The notes beneath the pieces were generated by a model that was given only the letters and a program-made list of their open reading frames with translations, did no database searches and had not been told where the DNA came from. Shown piece after piece: positions 25,542-34,336 of a stretch of DNA of 64,000 nucleotides. A program made the translations under genes and the position numbers. Source of the stretch: UBA6115 sp050953005. GTDB taxonomy: Bacteria > Bacillota > Clostridia > Christensenellales > Aristaeellaceae. How positions within the stretch are numbered: the first letter of the stretch is position 1; each line of letters starts with the position of its first letter. The DNA lies in assembly GCA_050953005.1 (NCBI GenBank), contig JBMNLV010000004.1:62001-126000 (forward strand), given 5' to 3'.

Positions 25542-27197
25542 ATGAAAAAAACGCTTTGCCTGCTGCTGTGCTGCCTCTTCCTGCTGCCGCCTGGCGCCCG
25601 CGCGGAGGAGGGGCCGCCCGCGCTGCCCGAAGGCAGCCTGATCCCGCTGGATGTCCGCCTGCCGGAGGGCCTCAGCCTCACGGTCCACACAGGGCCCGGC
25701 GACAACTACCCGGTTTCGGGCAAGGTCTCCACCAACGGCTGGGTGCAGGTGTTTGGCTGCACGCAGGGCCCTTTTGACCACCGGGAGGAGGTCTGGCTGT
25801 TCATCCAGTACGGCATCAGCCAAAAGAGGCTGCGCTTCGGCTATGTCCGTTGTGACGACGCTGAAAGCTTGCCGGGCATGCGGCCCCTGGAGGAGGCCTT
25901 GCCGGACAACAGCCTGTGGGTCATCAAGGAAAACACCCCCCTGACCGATGACCCCCTGCGCTCGCAGGCCCAGCTGGACAGCCTGGCGCCCGGCGCCCAG
26001 GTCATCCTGCTGGGGCATCTGGGCAAGTGGGCCCATGTGGAAACAATGCGCAAGGAAGGGCTCACGCGCGGCTTTGTGATGGATTTTGCCCTGGCGGACG
26101 CCGCCTGGCGCGATGAAAGCAAGCCCTTTGACCTGCGCGCCGCCTCCTGGGCGCCCATGGCGCGGGACTACGCCGCCACACGGGAGCAGTACACCCGGTA
26201 TTTTCACATCTATGAACAGACCCGGATCCGTGAATTCAACACCTGGCTGCGGCTGGACTCCACTGAAAGCCGCGCCGCCCTGGAAGCGCTGTCCAATTTC
26301 CGCGTCATCGCGGGCCACGCCACCTGCGCGGACCTGCCCATCGCCCTAGCCAGCTATGGCTATACCAGGGACAAGGGCTGGGACTGGGAAGCGCTGCATT
26401 TCCTGCCCAAGACAGGCTACAACCGGGCCGCGCTGGACCTGGTGCTGGAGCCGGGCGAGGACATCAACAACCTGACCCTGGCTTGCGACCGGACACGCCC
26501 GGATGGCCGGGTGGACACCATCACCCTGCCCCTGCGCGATGTGCCGCTGGACATGGGCTGCCCCGCCGGCGGCGCGGCCTTCACAGCGACCAGCCATACC
26601 CCCTTCCATTATAAACGAGCCCTTCGAACCGAACAGGCCCTCAGCCTTGGCCAGCTGCTGGCGAACGAGCTGTACCAGCCCATGCCCTCCCTGCCAGAGG
26701 AGGTGGCGGAGCAGCCCTATGACACCGACCGCTATGCCCTGAGCCTGATCAGGGGGCAGATCACCAAGCAGCCCGGGGATTTTGGCGTATATGACGTCAC
26801 CTTTGAGCTTGTGGACGCGCCGGAAGGCCTGTGGCTGGCGGCCTATGAGGAGTGCGGCCTCTGCGATGAGATCGACAGGTTTGACCTGATCGGCGGGGAC
26901 GTCATCCTGCCCAACGGCCTGTGGGACGCCGAGGACGGCTACCACGGCAAGATGGCGGAAACGCTCAGCGGCGATTTCCACATCCTGCTGCTGGCGGATA
27001 CAGGCCTGTACAGCCGGGAGGACCTGGACGCCCTGATGCCGAAGCTTCATATCACCGCCACCTTCTCAGGTGAAAAATGGAACATGAGCTATGAGCAGCA
27101 CTACATCACCAGCGCCATCGGCCCGCGCAGCAGCGAGCGCGTCAGCATGGAAAAAATCGTCCGCGGGGAAGGCGTCCTGAGCGAGATGCCCCGCTGA
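25542..27197 (+). CDS. Secreted SH3-domain protein
   Basis: 551 residues with an N-terminal signal peptide (MKKT, hydrophobic core with cysteines, cleavage near ARA-EE). An SH3-like module near residues 40-110 carries HTGPGDNYPVSGKV and GWVQVFG, and a second possible one follows (LWVIKENTPLTDDP to GKWAHVE). The rest is unrecognised, with an acidic C-terminal region (VILPNGLWDAEDGYHGK). The module style matches the protein at 17916, suggesting a paralogous pair of wall-associated proteins. Its partner molecules are unknown. Confidence 0.7.
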   Translation: MKKTLCLLLCCLFLLPPGARAEEGPPALPEGSLIPLDVRLPEGLSLTVHTGPGDNYPVSGKVSTNGWVQVFGCTQGPFDHREEVWLFIQYGISQKRLRFGYVRCDDAESLPGMRPLEEALPDNSLWVIKENTPLTDDPLRSQAQLDSLAPGAQVILLGHLGKWAHVETMRKEGLTRGFVMDFALADAAWRDESKPFDLRAASWAPMARDYAATREQYTRYFHIYEQTRIREFNTWLRLDSTESRAALEALSNFRVIAGHATCADLPIALASYGYTRDKGWDWEALHFLPKTGYNRAALDLVLEPGEDINNLTLACDRTRPDGRVDTITLPLRDVPLDMGCPAGGAAFTATSHTPFHYKRALRTEQALSLGQLLANELYQPMPSLPEEVAEQPYDTDRYALSLIRGQITKQPGDFGVYDVTFELVDAPEGLWLAAYEECGLCDEIDRFDLIGGDVILPNGLWDAEDGYHGKMAETLSGDFHILLLADTGLYSREDLDALMPKLHITATFSGEKWNMSYEQHYITSAIGPRSSERVSMEKIVRGEGVLSEMPR

Positions 27198-27213
27198 GGT
27201 ATACCCGGGGCGC

Positions 27214-27231
27214 GGGCAGGCTGCCCATTTT
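27214..27231 (+). terminator. Terminator after SH3 protein gene
   Basis: GGGCAGGCTGCCC palindrome followed by ATTTTCC, 16 bases after the stop codon. Confidence 0.55.
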
Positions 27232-27245
27232 CCTTGACGCGCCAC

Positions 27246-27329
27246 GCCGCTTTTCTGCCTGTACACACCTTAGCCCAACCGGTATGCCCAAGGCCTTTGC
27301 CGGTGGGTTTTTCTTAAATTTTCCTGCCC
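27246..27329 (+). repeat. 84-bp intergenic repeat, copy 1
   Basis: Nearly identical to 30765-30849 (two substitutions and a small insertion). It contains an imperfect hairpin (CCCAACCGG with CCGGTGGG) followed by TTTTT, so it may act as a terminator. The pair brackets the ABC operon at 27480-30696. The last 19 bases are repeated again at 27336-27354, a 25-base period tandem. Confidence 0.85.
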
Positions 27330-27479
27330 TTGTTGTTCTTAAATTTTCCTGCCCTTTACTTGTCAAACATCCCGGTCCATGGTAAGGTAACAGAGGTCGA
27401 TAAAACTGAAGCAAACGCGTATCGGCCCGGTTGGAAGGCGTTTTCCTTGCATACATTTGTGTCCTGAATTTCGTTGCAA

Positions 27480-28439
27480 ATGGAACTTGAAGACAGCGGG
27501 GTAATAGTGCGAAAGAAACAAGCAAGCCCGGGAGTCCAAGCCCCCATTCTGCGTACCCGGAGCCAAAAGAAAAGCCCTTACGAGCTGATCGAGCCATGGC
27601 TCTTTATGCTGCCGGCACTGGTCGTTTTTGCCATTTTCCTGTTTTTCCCCTTGTTCAAAACCATCTATTTAAGCACCTACCTGACCAATAATTACGGACA
27701 GGCCAAGGTGTATGTCGGTTTGCGAAACTATACGGACATCCTGACCGGAAAGTACGCCCCCGCTTTCTGGAACAGCATGTGGGTCACGGTGCGGTTTGTG
27801 TTCTTTGTCGCCTTTGGCAGCCTGCTGGTCGGGCTGACCACCAGCCTGCTCACCGCCAAAAAGTTCCCGGGGCGCGCTTTCGCCTCCGCCATTTACGCCA
27901 TGCCCATCGCCATCGCCTCCGCGGCGGCGGCCATGAGCTTCAAGATGATTTTCCACCCCTCCATCGGCCTGGTCAACCGCCTGCTGGGCACCACCACCAA
28001 CTGGCTCAACAACCCGGCCTGGGCCTTTCCCATCATCTGCGCGATCTCCGTCTGGCTGGCCAGCGGCATCAACTATATCTTCATCTCCGCGGGGCTGCGC
28101 AACATCCCGGATGAGTTGTACGAATCCGCGTCCATTGACGGCGCGGGCTACTGGAGGCAGCAGCGGCACATCACCCTGCCCAGCCTGAGCCCCACCCTGT
28201 TCTTCCAGATCATCATCAACATCATCAGCGCTTTCCAGTCCTTTACGCAGGTCAGGCTGCTCACCGCCGGCGGCCCCAATGAAACCACCAATGTTATCGT
28301 GTATTCCATCTACCTGGACGCTTTCAGGAATTTTCGTTTCGGCTCTGCCGCCGCCCGGTCCATTGTCCTGTTCGTCATCATCATGATCGTCACGCTGATC
28401 CAGTTCCGGGCGGAAAAAAGGAGCGTGCATTATCAATGA
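27480..28439 (+). CDS. Sugar ABC transporter permease, MalF type
   Basis: 319 residues, six membrane helices, EAA loop in the form ESASIDGAGYWRQQRHITLP. The N-terminal arm ends in YELIEPWLFMLPALVVF. The start is uncertain: the ATG at 27480 and a GTG at 27507 (GGGG seven bases before it) are in frame, with no strong ribosome site. The downstream permease overlaps by four bases. It forms the membrane channel with the MalG-type partner. An ATPase is not encoded nearby. Confidence 0.82.
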   Translation: MELEDSGVIVRKKQASPGVQAPILRTRSQKKSPYELIEPWLFMLPALVVFAIFLFFPLFKTIYLSTYLTNNYGQAKVYVGLRNYTDILTGKYAPAFWNSMWVTVRFVFFVAFGSLLVGLTTSLLTAKKFPGRAFASAIYAMPIAIASAAAAMSFKMIFHPSIGLVNRLLGTTTNWLNNPAWAFPIICAISVWLASGINYIFISAGLRNIPDELYESASIDGAGYWRQQRHITLPSLSPTLFFQIIINIISAFQSFTQVRLLTAGGPNETTNVIVYSIYLDAFRNFRFGSAAARSIVLFVIIMIVTLIQFRAEKRSVHYQ

Positions 28440-29275
28440 CCACGGCCACCTTGACCCGCAAACGCAAAAAGAACCTGAACGCCCTGATGAAGGTGCTGCT
28501 GAACCTGCCCCTGGTCACCCTGATCATCCTGCCCCTGATCTACACCTTCATGATGAGCGGCATGCCCGCGGACCAGCTGTACTCCCGTCTGATCCCCACC
28601 CGGATGGATTTTATCAGCTACGTCCATGTGTTCACCCGCACAGGCATCCCCAGGCAGATACTCAACTCTTTTGTGGTGGCGGGCTCGGTAACCCTGCTGC
28701 AGATGGCCACCTGCAGCATGGCGGCTTTCGCCTTCAGCTTTCTGGAGTTCCGCGGCCGCAACCTGATCTTCATGTGCATCCTGGCGACCATGATGGTGCC
28801 CTGGGAAGCCACCATCATCGCCAATTATTTGACCGTCTCCTCCTGGAACTGGCTGGACACCTACAAGGCCATGATTTTGCCCTACTCCTGCTCGGCCATG
28901 GGCATCTTCCTCATGCGGCAAAATTACCTGACCTTCGCACGGGAGCTTCACGAGGCCGCCAAACTGGACGGCTGCAACAACTGGCGCTTCCTGGCCTCCA
29001 TCGTGATCCCGCTGGCGCGCCCGGCGCTGGGCGCGCTGGGCGCCTATGTGTTTTTGCTGCAATGGAACCAGTACATGTGGCCGCTGCTGGTGACCAACTC
29101 GGACAAGGTGCGCACGGCGCAAATCGGCATCAGCCAGCTCTACGACATTGATTCGGAGCAGATCGGCCTGATGATGGCAGGGGTTGTGGTGGTGCTGGTA
29201 CCCTCCCTGTCCATCTTTGTTTTCATGCAAAAGCAACTGATCGACGGATTGATGGCAGGCGCGGTCAAAGGATAG
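28436..29275 (+). CDS. Sugar ABC transporter permease, MalG type
   Basis: 279 residues, six membrane helices, with the EAA loop EAAKLDGCNNWRFLASIVIP near residue 185 and ending GLMAGAVKG, which is typical of MalG/UgpE-like permeases. Its start lies inside the stop of the MalF-type gene (ATGA), indicating coupled translation. Partner of the solute-binding protein at 29374. Substrate unknown. Confidence 0.85.
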   Translation: MTTATLTRKRKKNLNALMKVLLNLPLVTLIILPLIYTFMMSGMPADQLYSRLIPTRMDFISYVHVFTRTGIPRQILNSFVVAGSVTLLQMATCSMAAFAFSFLEFRGRNLIFMCILATMMVPWEATIIANYLTVSSWNWLDTYKAMILPYSCSAMGIFLMRQNYLTFARELHEAAKLDGCNNWRFLASIVIPLARPALGALGAYVFLLQWNQYMWPLLVTNSDKVRTAQIGISQLYDIDSEQIGLMMAGVVVVLVPSLSIFVFMQKQLIDGLMAGAVKG

Positions 29276-29373
29276 CCGGCAAATGTGCCCGCTGGCCCGC
29301 CGCCACTCACTCCAATAACGGGCACAGCGCCGCTTCGCGGCGATGAATACAGCCAAAAACGAAAGGAGTCTCC

Positions 29374-30696
29374 ATGAAAAGACTGGTCGCATTTCTGTTG
29401 GTACTCATGCTGGCGCTCACAGGGCTGAGCGCGCTGGCCGAAGGCCAAAAAACAAAAGTGGTCTTCTGGTATTCGCTGGGCGGCACCAATGCCGAGGTCA
29501 TCGCTTCCATGACGGAAGCCTTCAACGCGTCCCAGGACAAGATCGAAGTGGAAGCCCAGTATCAGGGCGAGTATGACGACGCCATCAACAAACTGAAAGC
29601 AACCGCTATGGGCGAAGCCCTTCCCTTTGACATCGTGCAAAGCTACGAGATCGGCTCCCGTTTCATCATCGACTCCGGCAAGATGGTGCCGGTGCAGACC
29701 TATATCGACAAGACCGGGTTTGACGTCTCCGTGATCGAGCCCAACCTGCTGGCCTATTACACCATCGACGGCATCATCAACTCCATGCCCTTCAACTGCT
29801 CCACCCCCCTGATGTACTACAACAAGACCGCCTTTGAGGAGGCGGGCATCACCGAGGTGCCCACCACGGTGGACGACATCCTGGAGATCGCCGAGAAGCT
29901 CACCACCTATGACGCTGACGGCAAGATCGAGCGCGCCGGCTTCACCTTCTCCAACTACGGCTGGTTCTTTGAGCAGTGGACAGGCAAAATGGGCCGCGAG
30001 TATGTCAACAACGGCAATGGCCGGACCTCCTACGCGACCCAGGTCATGTTTGACCAGAACGGCGCCGCGCTGGACCTGTTCAAAATGTGGCAGAAGATCT
30101 CCCAGTGCCCCTACACCTACTATATTGAGCGTGGCGGCACCTCCCAGGGCCGCGCGGCCTTTGTCGCCGGCAAAACCGCCATCTTCCTAGCCTCCACCGC
30201 CAACCTGGCGGGCGTGCTGGCCAACGTAGGCGACAGCTTTGAAGTGGGCACCGCTTACTTCCCCTATGTCAACGCGGAAGACAAGGGCGGCGTCTCCACC
30301 GGCGGCGGCACCCTGTGGATGGTCAATTCCGGGGACGAGGCCAAAATGGGCGCCTCCTGGGAGTTCATCCAGTACATGATTTCCCCCGAAAACCAGGCGA
30401 TCTGGAACGCCAGGACCGGCTACTTCCCCATCAACATGAAGGCCCACGAGACCGAGACCTTCAAGAACAACATCGCCAAATATCCCCAGTTCCAGACAGC
30501 CCTGGACCAGCTGCACGACTCCGGCCCCCAGTATGTGGGCAGCCTGCTGTCCGTGTTCCCCGAGGTGCGCCAGTACGTTGAGGACGTCACCGAGGAAGTC
30601 TTCCTCAAGGGGCTCTCTCCCGAGGATGCCGTTGTCAAGCTGGCCAACCTGGCCAACGACGCCATTGAGATGTACAACCTGACCAACTACGAATAA
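29374..30696 (+). CDS. Extracellular sugar-binding protein (family 1, UgpB-like)
   Basis: 440 residues. Signal peptide MKRLVAFLLVLMLALTGLSALA with cleavage near residue 22, then QKTKVVFWYSLGGTNAEVIASM, the standard start of an UgpB/MalE-type protein. Landmarks are PFDIVQSYEIGSRF, NCSTPLMYYNKTAFEEAGI and PENQAIWNARTGYFPIN. No cysteine lies at the cleavage site, so it is not a classic lipoprotein. The ATG follows AAAGGAG. Gene order (MalF, MalG, binding protein) marks a complete uptake operon apart from the ATPase. Confidence 0.87.
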   Translation: MKRLVAFLLVLMLALTGLSALAEGQKTKVVFWYSLGGTNAEVIASMTEAFNASQDKIEVEAQYQGEYDDAINKLKATAMGEALPFDIVQSYEIGSRFIIDSGKMVPVQTYIDKTGFDVSVIEPNLLAYYTIDGIINSMPFNCSTPLMYYNKTAFEEAGITEVPTTVDDILEIAEKLTTYDADGKIERAGFTFSNYGWFFEQWTGKMGREYVNNGNGRTSYATQVMFDQNGAALDLFKMWQKISQCPYTYYIERGGTSQGRAAFVAGKTAIFLASTANLAGVLANVGDSFEVGTAYFPYVNAEDKGGVSTGGGTLWMVNSGDEAKMGASWEFIQYMISPENQAIWNARTGYFPINMKAHETETFKNNIAKYPQFQTALDQLHDSGPQYVGSLLSVFPEVRQYVEDVTEEVFLKGLSPEDAVVKLANLANDAIEMYNLTNYE

Positions 30697-30737
30697 CGGC
30701 ATCGGGATAGGTTTTCCCGATCCCCAACAATAAATCA

Positions 30738-30773
30738 GGCGGCGTTGGCAGATTTGCCGGCGCCGCCGCTTTT
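30738..30773 (+). terminator. Terminator of the 27480-30696 operon
   Basis: GGCGGCG (30738-30744) pairs with CGCCGCC (30761-30767), with an inner GGCA/TGCC stem, then GCTTTT. It runs into repeat copy 2. Confidence 0.75.
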
Positions 30774-30849
30774 CTGCCTGTACACACCTTAACCCAACCG
30801 GTATGCCCAGGGCCTTTGCCGGTGGGTTTTTCTTTAAATTTTCCTGCCC
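30765..30849 (+). repeat. 84-bp intergenic repeat, copy 2
   Basis: Matches 27246-27329 from GCCGCTTTT to CCTGCCC. It lies directly after the operon, so the operon is bracketed by direct repeats about 3.5 kb apart. Confidence 0.85.
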
Positions 30850-30866
30850 AAGAAAAGCAAGAAAAG

Positions 30867-30914
30867 GAACACCCGCCTTTGACCGCCGCGGGTTTGACGA
30901 GCGGCGTGTTTTTA
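30867..30914 (+). terminator. Second terminator-like hairpin
   Basis: GAACAC-CCGC pairs with GCGG-CGTGTT, followed by TTTTTAT. It may stop read-through past repeat copy 2. Confidence 0.5.
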
Positions 30915-31240
30915 TATAAAATCATGGCGATCTTCAGGTATTCCCCGCGGCGCGGGCAGGACAGGCGCGTGAGCGGTACCGGGCATGATACGGTCTTCGG
31001 TTATTTCTTGATTCCGGCGTGGGAGCGCATGCGGGCCCCGCAGGCCGCCGGCTTTGACAAGGACATGCTCTGGTGGGGCGGGAGCATCCGCTGACCCACG
31101 GTACGCCGCGCGCGCAGCGAGGGGACAATCCGGGAAAGCGCGCCGCGCGCGCGTCACCCCCGCCCGCAACGCGCGTACGGTTCAGCTGGCACGGCGAGGA
31201 CGCCTCCATTGTAATCAAATCATAAGGAGTAATCACCGCC
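30915..31240. other. GC-rich non-coding stretch
   Basis: No supported gene. It begins with a segment (GGCGCGGGCAGG near 30950) resembling the sequence after the gene at 25542 (27210-27220), so part of the surrounding intergenic sequence may be duplicated as well. Alternating CG runs occur near 31105-31150. A ribosome site AAGGAG at its right end serves the gene at 31241. Confidence 0.4.
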
Positions 31241-32020
31241 ATGATGAAGGCAAAAATAGTCCGGGCAACGGCTCTTTTGCTCCTGTTCGCGACGCTTTTT
31301 ACAGCCGGCCGGGCGCATGCCCTTGAAGGCCGGAAGTTTGAGGGCCCGGGCTTTGCAAGCCCTGAGGAAGCAGCAGCAGCCTATCTGATAGCTTTCAAAA
31401 ACCGGGACCTGGAGGCCATGCTGGCCGCCTTCGCGGTGGAAAGCCTGGCCGAGCGCTATGATCTCCGGGAAACGCTGTCGCAGCTTAAGGCCTACACCCT
31501 CAATTACAGCATGCCACTGCCCAGCGTCGATGAGTTTTCTATACAATTCAATGCCTACGTGCGCGCGCAGCGCCTGATTGAACGAATTTTTCTCCAATAT
31601 ATGTCACTGCAGGCGCCTGCGGCGCTCAACAATTTCACACCAACCTTTCTTTCTGATCCGGAAACGCTGGAAGCTTTCATTGATAAGCTTCAAAAGGCTA
31701 TTCTGGAGTTCCGCTTTGACGACCTGGCCATCACCGCCCGGCGGCAGCCGGAGGATCTCTGGAAAAGATACGCAAGCGAACCAAACAGGAGAGTTCTGCA
31801 GAGGGTTGCCGCGCGCTACAGCCTGGCGCCCGAAGACATCCGGGATGTTGTGCTGATCTTTGACGCGCTGGGACAATCCTATGCTTTCTGCGCTATGGCA
31901 GTCCGCCTGGACGGCCGCTGGTACCTGGAAAGCCTGGGCGGCAATATCGGCGCTTTACTGGGCATCCAGCACGCTCAAGGCGGCATCTCGCCGGTTGAGT
32001 TTCTGAATTTACCTCAGTAA
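31241..32020 (+). CDS. Secreted hypothetical protein
   Basis: 259 residues. Signal peptide MMKAKIVRATALLLLFATLF, cleavage near AHA-LE. The mature part begins with FASPEEAAAAYLIAFKNRDLEAMLAAFA, the pattern seen in NTF2-like or DUF4878-type secreted domains, where a helix and a curved sheet make a pocket. The family assignment is weak. An AAGGAG precedes the start at a slightly long distance; the second ATG at 31244 is equally possible. Function unknown. Confidence 0.65.
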   Translation: MMKAKIVRATALLLLFATLFTAGRAHALEGRKFEGPGFASPEEAAAAYLIAFKNRDLEAMLAAFAVESLAERYDLRETLSQLKAYTLNYSMPLPSVDEFSIQFNAYVRAQRLIERIFLQYMSLQAPAALNNFTPTFLSDPETLEAFIDKLQKAILEFRFDDLAITARRQPEDLWKRYASEPNRRVLQRVAARYSLAPEDIRDVVLIFDALGQSYAFCAMAVRLDGRWYLESLGGNIGALLGIQHAQGGISPVEFLNLPQ

Positions 32021-32098
32021 ACGGGACACGGACCAATTTCCGCCTGAGCCAGGGCAGCGACCGGTACGGTGTCGGGCGGCGTGGATTTTGGCCTGGAC

Positions 32099-32118
32099 AG
32101 CCGGCCGGGCCGGCTTTT
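32099..32118 (+). terminator. Terminator after secreted protein gene
   Basis: AGCCGGCC-G-GGCCGGCT palindrome followed by TTT. The remaining non-coding sequence to 32362 shows no gene; base composition drops sharply after about 32270. Confidence 0.6.
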
Positions 32119-32362
32119 GCTTCGCCCCTGCAAAGGCGCGCCGTGTGACAGCGGCAGCCGCCAGGCCACCCGTGCGCGGGACGCTGGAAGCGGGAAAATA
32201 GAAACAGGCACGGAACCGCCGGACCCTGTGGCGGAGTCTAAAATAAAACGCTGTTTTTGGCTGTTTTTACATTCATAAAACCTCGTAAAATCAAGCTTTT
32301 CTGCGTGTAGAATTTATTTGACATCAGGAGTTTTCTTAGGTTCAGGTACGACAAATTGGAAT

Positions 32363-32728
32363 TTACGAGTTCAGCCACTTTTTTAATAATCCATATGTTT
32401 GAATATCCTCTTTACTGCACATTTGTTCGGTTCTGCCACTTAAGTAGTGATGTCCAAAATTATTATCTAAATAAGTATTACCATTGATGACAATCGGATT
32501 TTTGTATCTCGGTCTGACATGAATATGTATATGCGGACATGGCTCCGGTGACTTATAAAAACTGTTCATCAAACAGCTCCAATTACAGTGTTCTACATTG
32601 AAAACTGTTTTTATGCATTTTTCGAATTTCTTTATCAACAGAAAAAGTTCCATCCATTCATCATCTTTGAGTTCCGGCAAAGAACCACAATGCCGTTTTA
32701 ATACTGATATGTAATGCCCCTTTGTCAA
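32363..32728 (-). pseudogene. HIT-family protein, N-terminally truncated
   Basis: 121 residues of a histidine-triad protein: LTKGHYISVLKRHC, then the triad PHIHIHVRPRY near residue 65. HIT proteins act on nucleoside phosphate esters. The frame stays open upstream only to a TGA about 40 bases away and has no ribosome site before the TTG at 32728, so the first 25-40 residues are missing. It lies beside the IS110 element, whose arrival or a related deletion may have removed them. Confidence 0.6.
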
Positions 32729-32953
32729 GGGGGGAATGATCCGTGATGAGATTATTCAACAAAAAGTATAGAAGCCCTTTCATTCAAATCCGGCCTTGGC
32801 CATTCTGATATACGCGGATTGGATACCGCAGGTCAATGGTTCGCCGTGGGCGCTGCGCTCTGATTTCGGGGATCACATAGGTGCCGCCATAGTATTACCG
32901 CAGATCACCCGACCGTTGTTGGTCTTCCTGCTTTTTGTTCAGCAGTGGTTGTA

Positions 32954-33060
32954 GCGCCGTTTGGCGCGGAGGATGCCCTGCATCCTCTTGTGTGACCGTT
33001 ACCTCAGCCTGTGGATGCTGTCAAGGCCTTGCCGCGTCAGCGGTGCGAAGCAGCCTTGAC
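32954..33060 (-). ncRNA. Candidate IS110 bridge RNA (structured region)
   Basis: Three hairpins in 107 bases. GCGCC-GTTT-GGCGC at 32954-32967. GAGGATGC-CCT-GCATCCTC at 32969-32987 (8-bp perfect stem). GTCAAGGC at 33020-33027 with GCCTTGAC at 33053-33060, enclosing an inner CCGC-GTCA-GCGG stem. The region is non-coding, directly downstream of the recombinase stop codon. IS110-family elements express a bridge RNA from such a flank that guides target and donor choice. Strand and limits are inferred. Confidence 0.5.
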
Positions 33061-33088
33061 TTGCGTTCACGGGCTGTGGTACTACACT

Positions 33089-34213
33089 CTATGCCACATG
33101 ATCGGTCAATAGTCCCCACATAAAACAGGCCAATTCCCGCGCGATGGCTGTTTTCGCCACATTGCCCCGCTTCCCGTTCTGTAAGGTCATTTGATAGTAC
33201 CTCCTTCTCAGCCGTTCATTGGCTCTGTCCGCATAGGCTATCACCGTTTCGCTCTGTCCGCTTTGCCGCTTTTTCAGAGCCGATGATTTGTAACCGACTT
33301 TTCCCCGCGTGTAGCTTTGCGCCGCCTCCGTCAGCAAGGCGCGCACATGCACATTGCCCGCTTTGGTAATGCCCCCTCGCCGCACACTGTTCCCGCTTGA
33401 ATGTTCGCAGGGAACCAGTCCCAGGTAAGACGCAAACTTTTCCGCCGTAGAAAACCGATGCATATCGCTCACCTCCGACACTACGGACAGCGCAGTCAGG
33501 GGTTTCACGCCTAGCAGACAGCAAAGCCGACCAACCGGTTCCCGATACCTTTCTTCCCTGCTGATCTCCTCAATGCGTCTGTCTAATCGTTCCAGCTTGT
33601 TTTGATGATACCGAAAACTGGTCAGGTATTCTTCCAGCGTATCCCCCAGCAGTCCTTCCGGTTGCAAAGCATCCAGCCATTTCATATGCGCCTGCGTCCA
33701 GTTGCTTCGCGTCCCACTGTACAGGTATCCATGCCGCAGACAAAAGGACAGGATTTGCTGTTTGAGCTTCTTGAGCATCTGGCAATGGTCATTGCGCATT
33801 CGGATGAATTCCTTGACTTGCTCATCCCCGGCGCTGGGAACATGAACGGGGCTGTAAGTTCCGTATGCCAGGCATTGCGCGATATTTGCGGCATCGCGTC
33901 CGTCGGTCTTGACCCGCTTCCCGCCGCGCGGGGACGGCAGCGTGGTGGGCGCCAGAATGATGCATTCAATCTTCGCTTTGGTTAACTGATGGTACAGCGT
34001 GTATCCCAGACATCCTGCCTCATATCCGCAGACGATCCGCGTTTCCTGCCCATACTTCTCCCTGAGACGGTGCACATAGGCAACGATTCGGCGGTAATCA
34101 TTGTCTGTCTGGACGATGCCTGTCGGCTGTTTCATATCCAAAGCAAAATGTGCCAAAGTAAAACTGTTCCGATGAACATCCATTCCTACGTAAAGCGTGC
34201 TATAATGTTTCAT
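33089..34213 (-). CDS. IS110-family transposase (recombinase)
   Basis: 374 residues, intact. The N-terminal DEDD RuvC-like domain starts with TLYVGMDVHRNSFTLA (first aspartate) and continues through CGYEAGCLGYTLY and VKTDGRDAANIAQ (late aspartates). The C-terminal Transposase_20 domain has RLCCLLGVKPLTALSVVSEV and FASYLGLVPCEHSSG, plus the catalytic-serine region around NSVRRGGITKAGNVHVR. The ATG is preceded by AGGAGG. IS110 recombinases are guided by an RNA from a non-coding flank, here probably downstream. Confidence 0.92.
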   Translation of the reverse strand: MKHYSTLYVGMDVHRNSFTLAHFALDMKQPTGIVQTDNDYRRIVAYVHRLREKYGQETRIVCGYEAGCLGYTLYHQLTKAKIECIILAPTTLPSPRGGKRVKTDGRDAANIAQCLAYGTYSPVHVPSAGDEQVKEFIRMRNDHCQMLKKLKQQILSFCLRHGYLYSGTRSNWTQAHMKWLDALQPEGLLGDTLEEYLTSFRYHQNKLERLDRRIEEISREERYREPVGRLCCLLGVKPLTALSVVSEVSDMHRFSTAEKFASYLGLVPCEHSSGNSVRRGGITKAGNVHVRALLTEAAQSYTRGKVGYKSSALKKRQSGQSETVIAYADRANERLRRRYYQMTLQNGKRGNVAKTAIARELACFMWGLLTDHVA

Positions 34214-34336
34214 GTAATGCCTCCTATTTGTATGTGGTAACCCCTGTGGATAGTAGTTTCATACTCATCTTACAGGTGAATCCTCGTTTCTACAAATCCC
34301 GGGGGCATTACATATTGTCTGAGGGGAGGGTTTCCT

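Larger units (their letters stand above)
32707..34315 (-). mobile_element. IS110-family element (approximate limits)
   Basis: Contains an intact IS110 recombinase gene, about 360 bases of non-coding sequence downstream of it and about 100 upstream. A 14-base inverted repeat marks the outer edges (32707-32720 and 34302-34315, ATATGTAATGCCCC and its complement). The longer non-coding side downstream of the gene resembles the IS1111 subgroup. The exact ends are not certain, because the left repeat falls in the HIT reading frame. Confidence 0.6.

Noticed and set aside
30816..31094. 92-residue frame after the second 84-bp repeat
   Set aside because: Starts within the repeat and crosses a terminator hairpin; no ribosome site.
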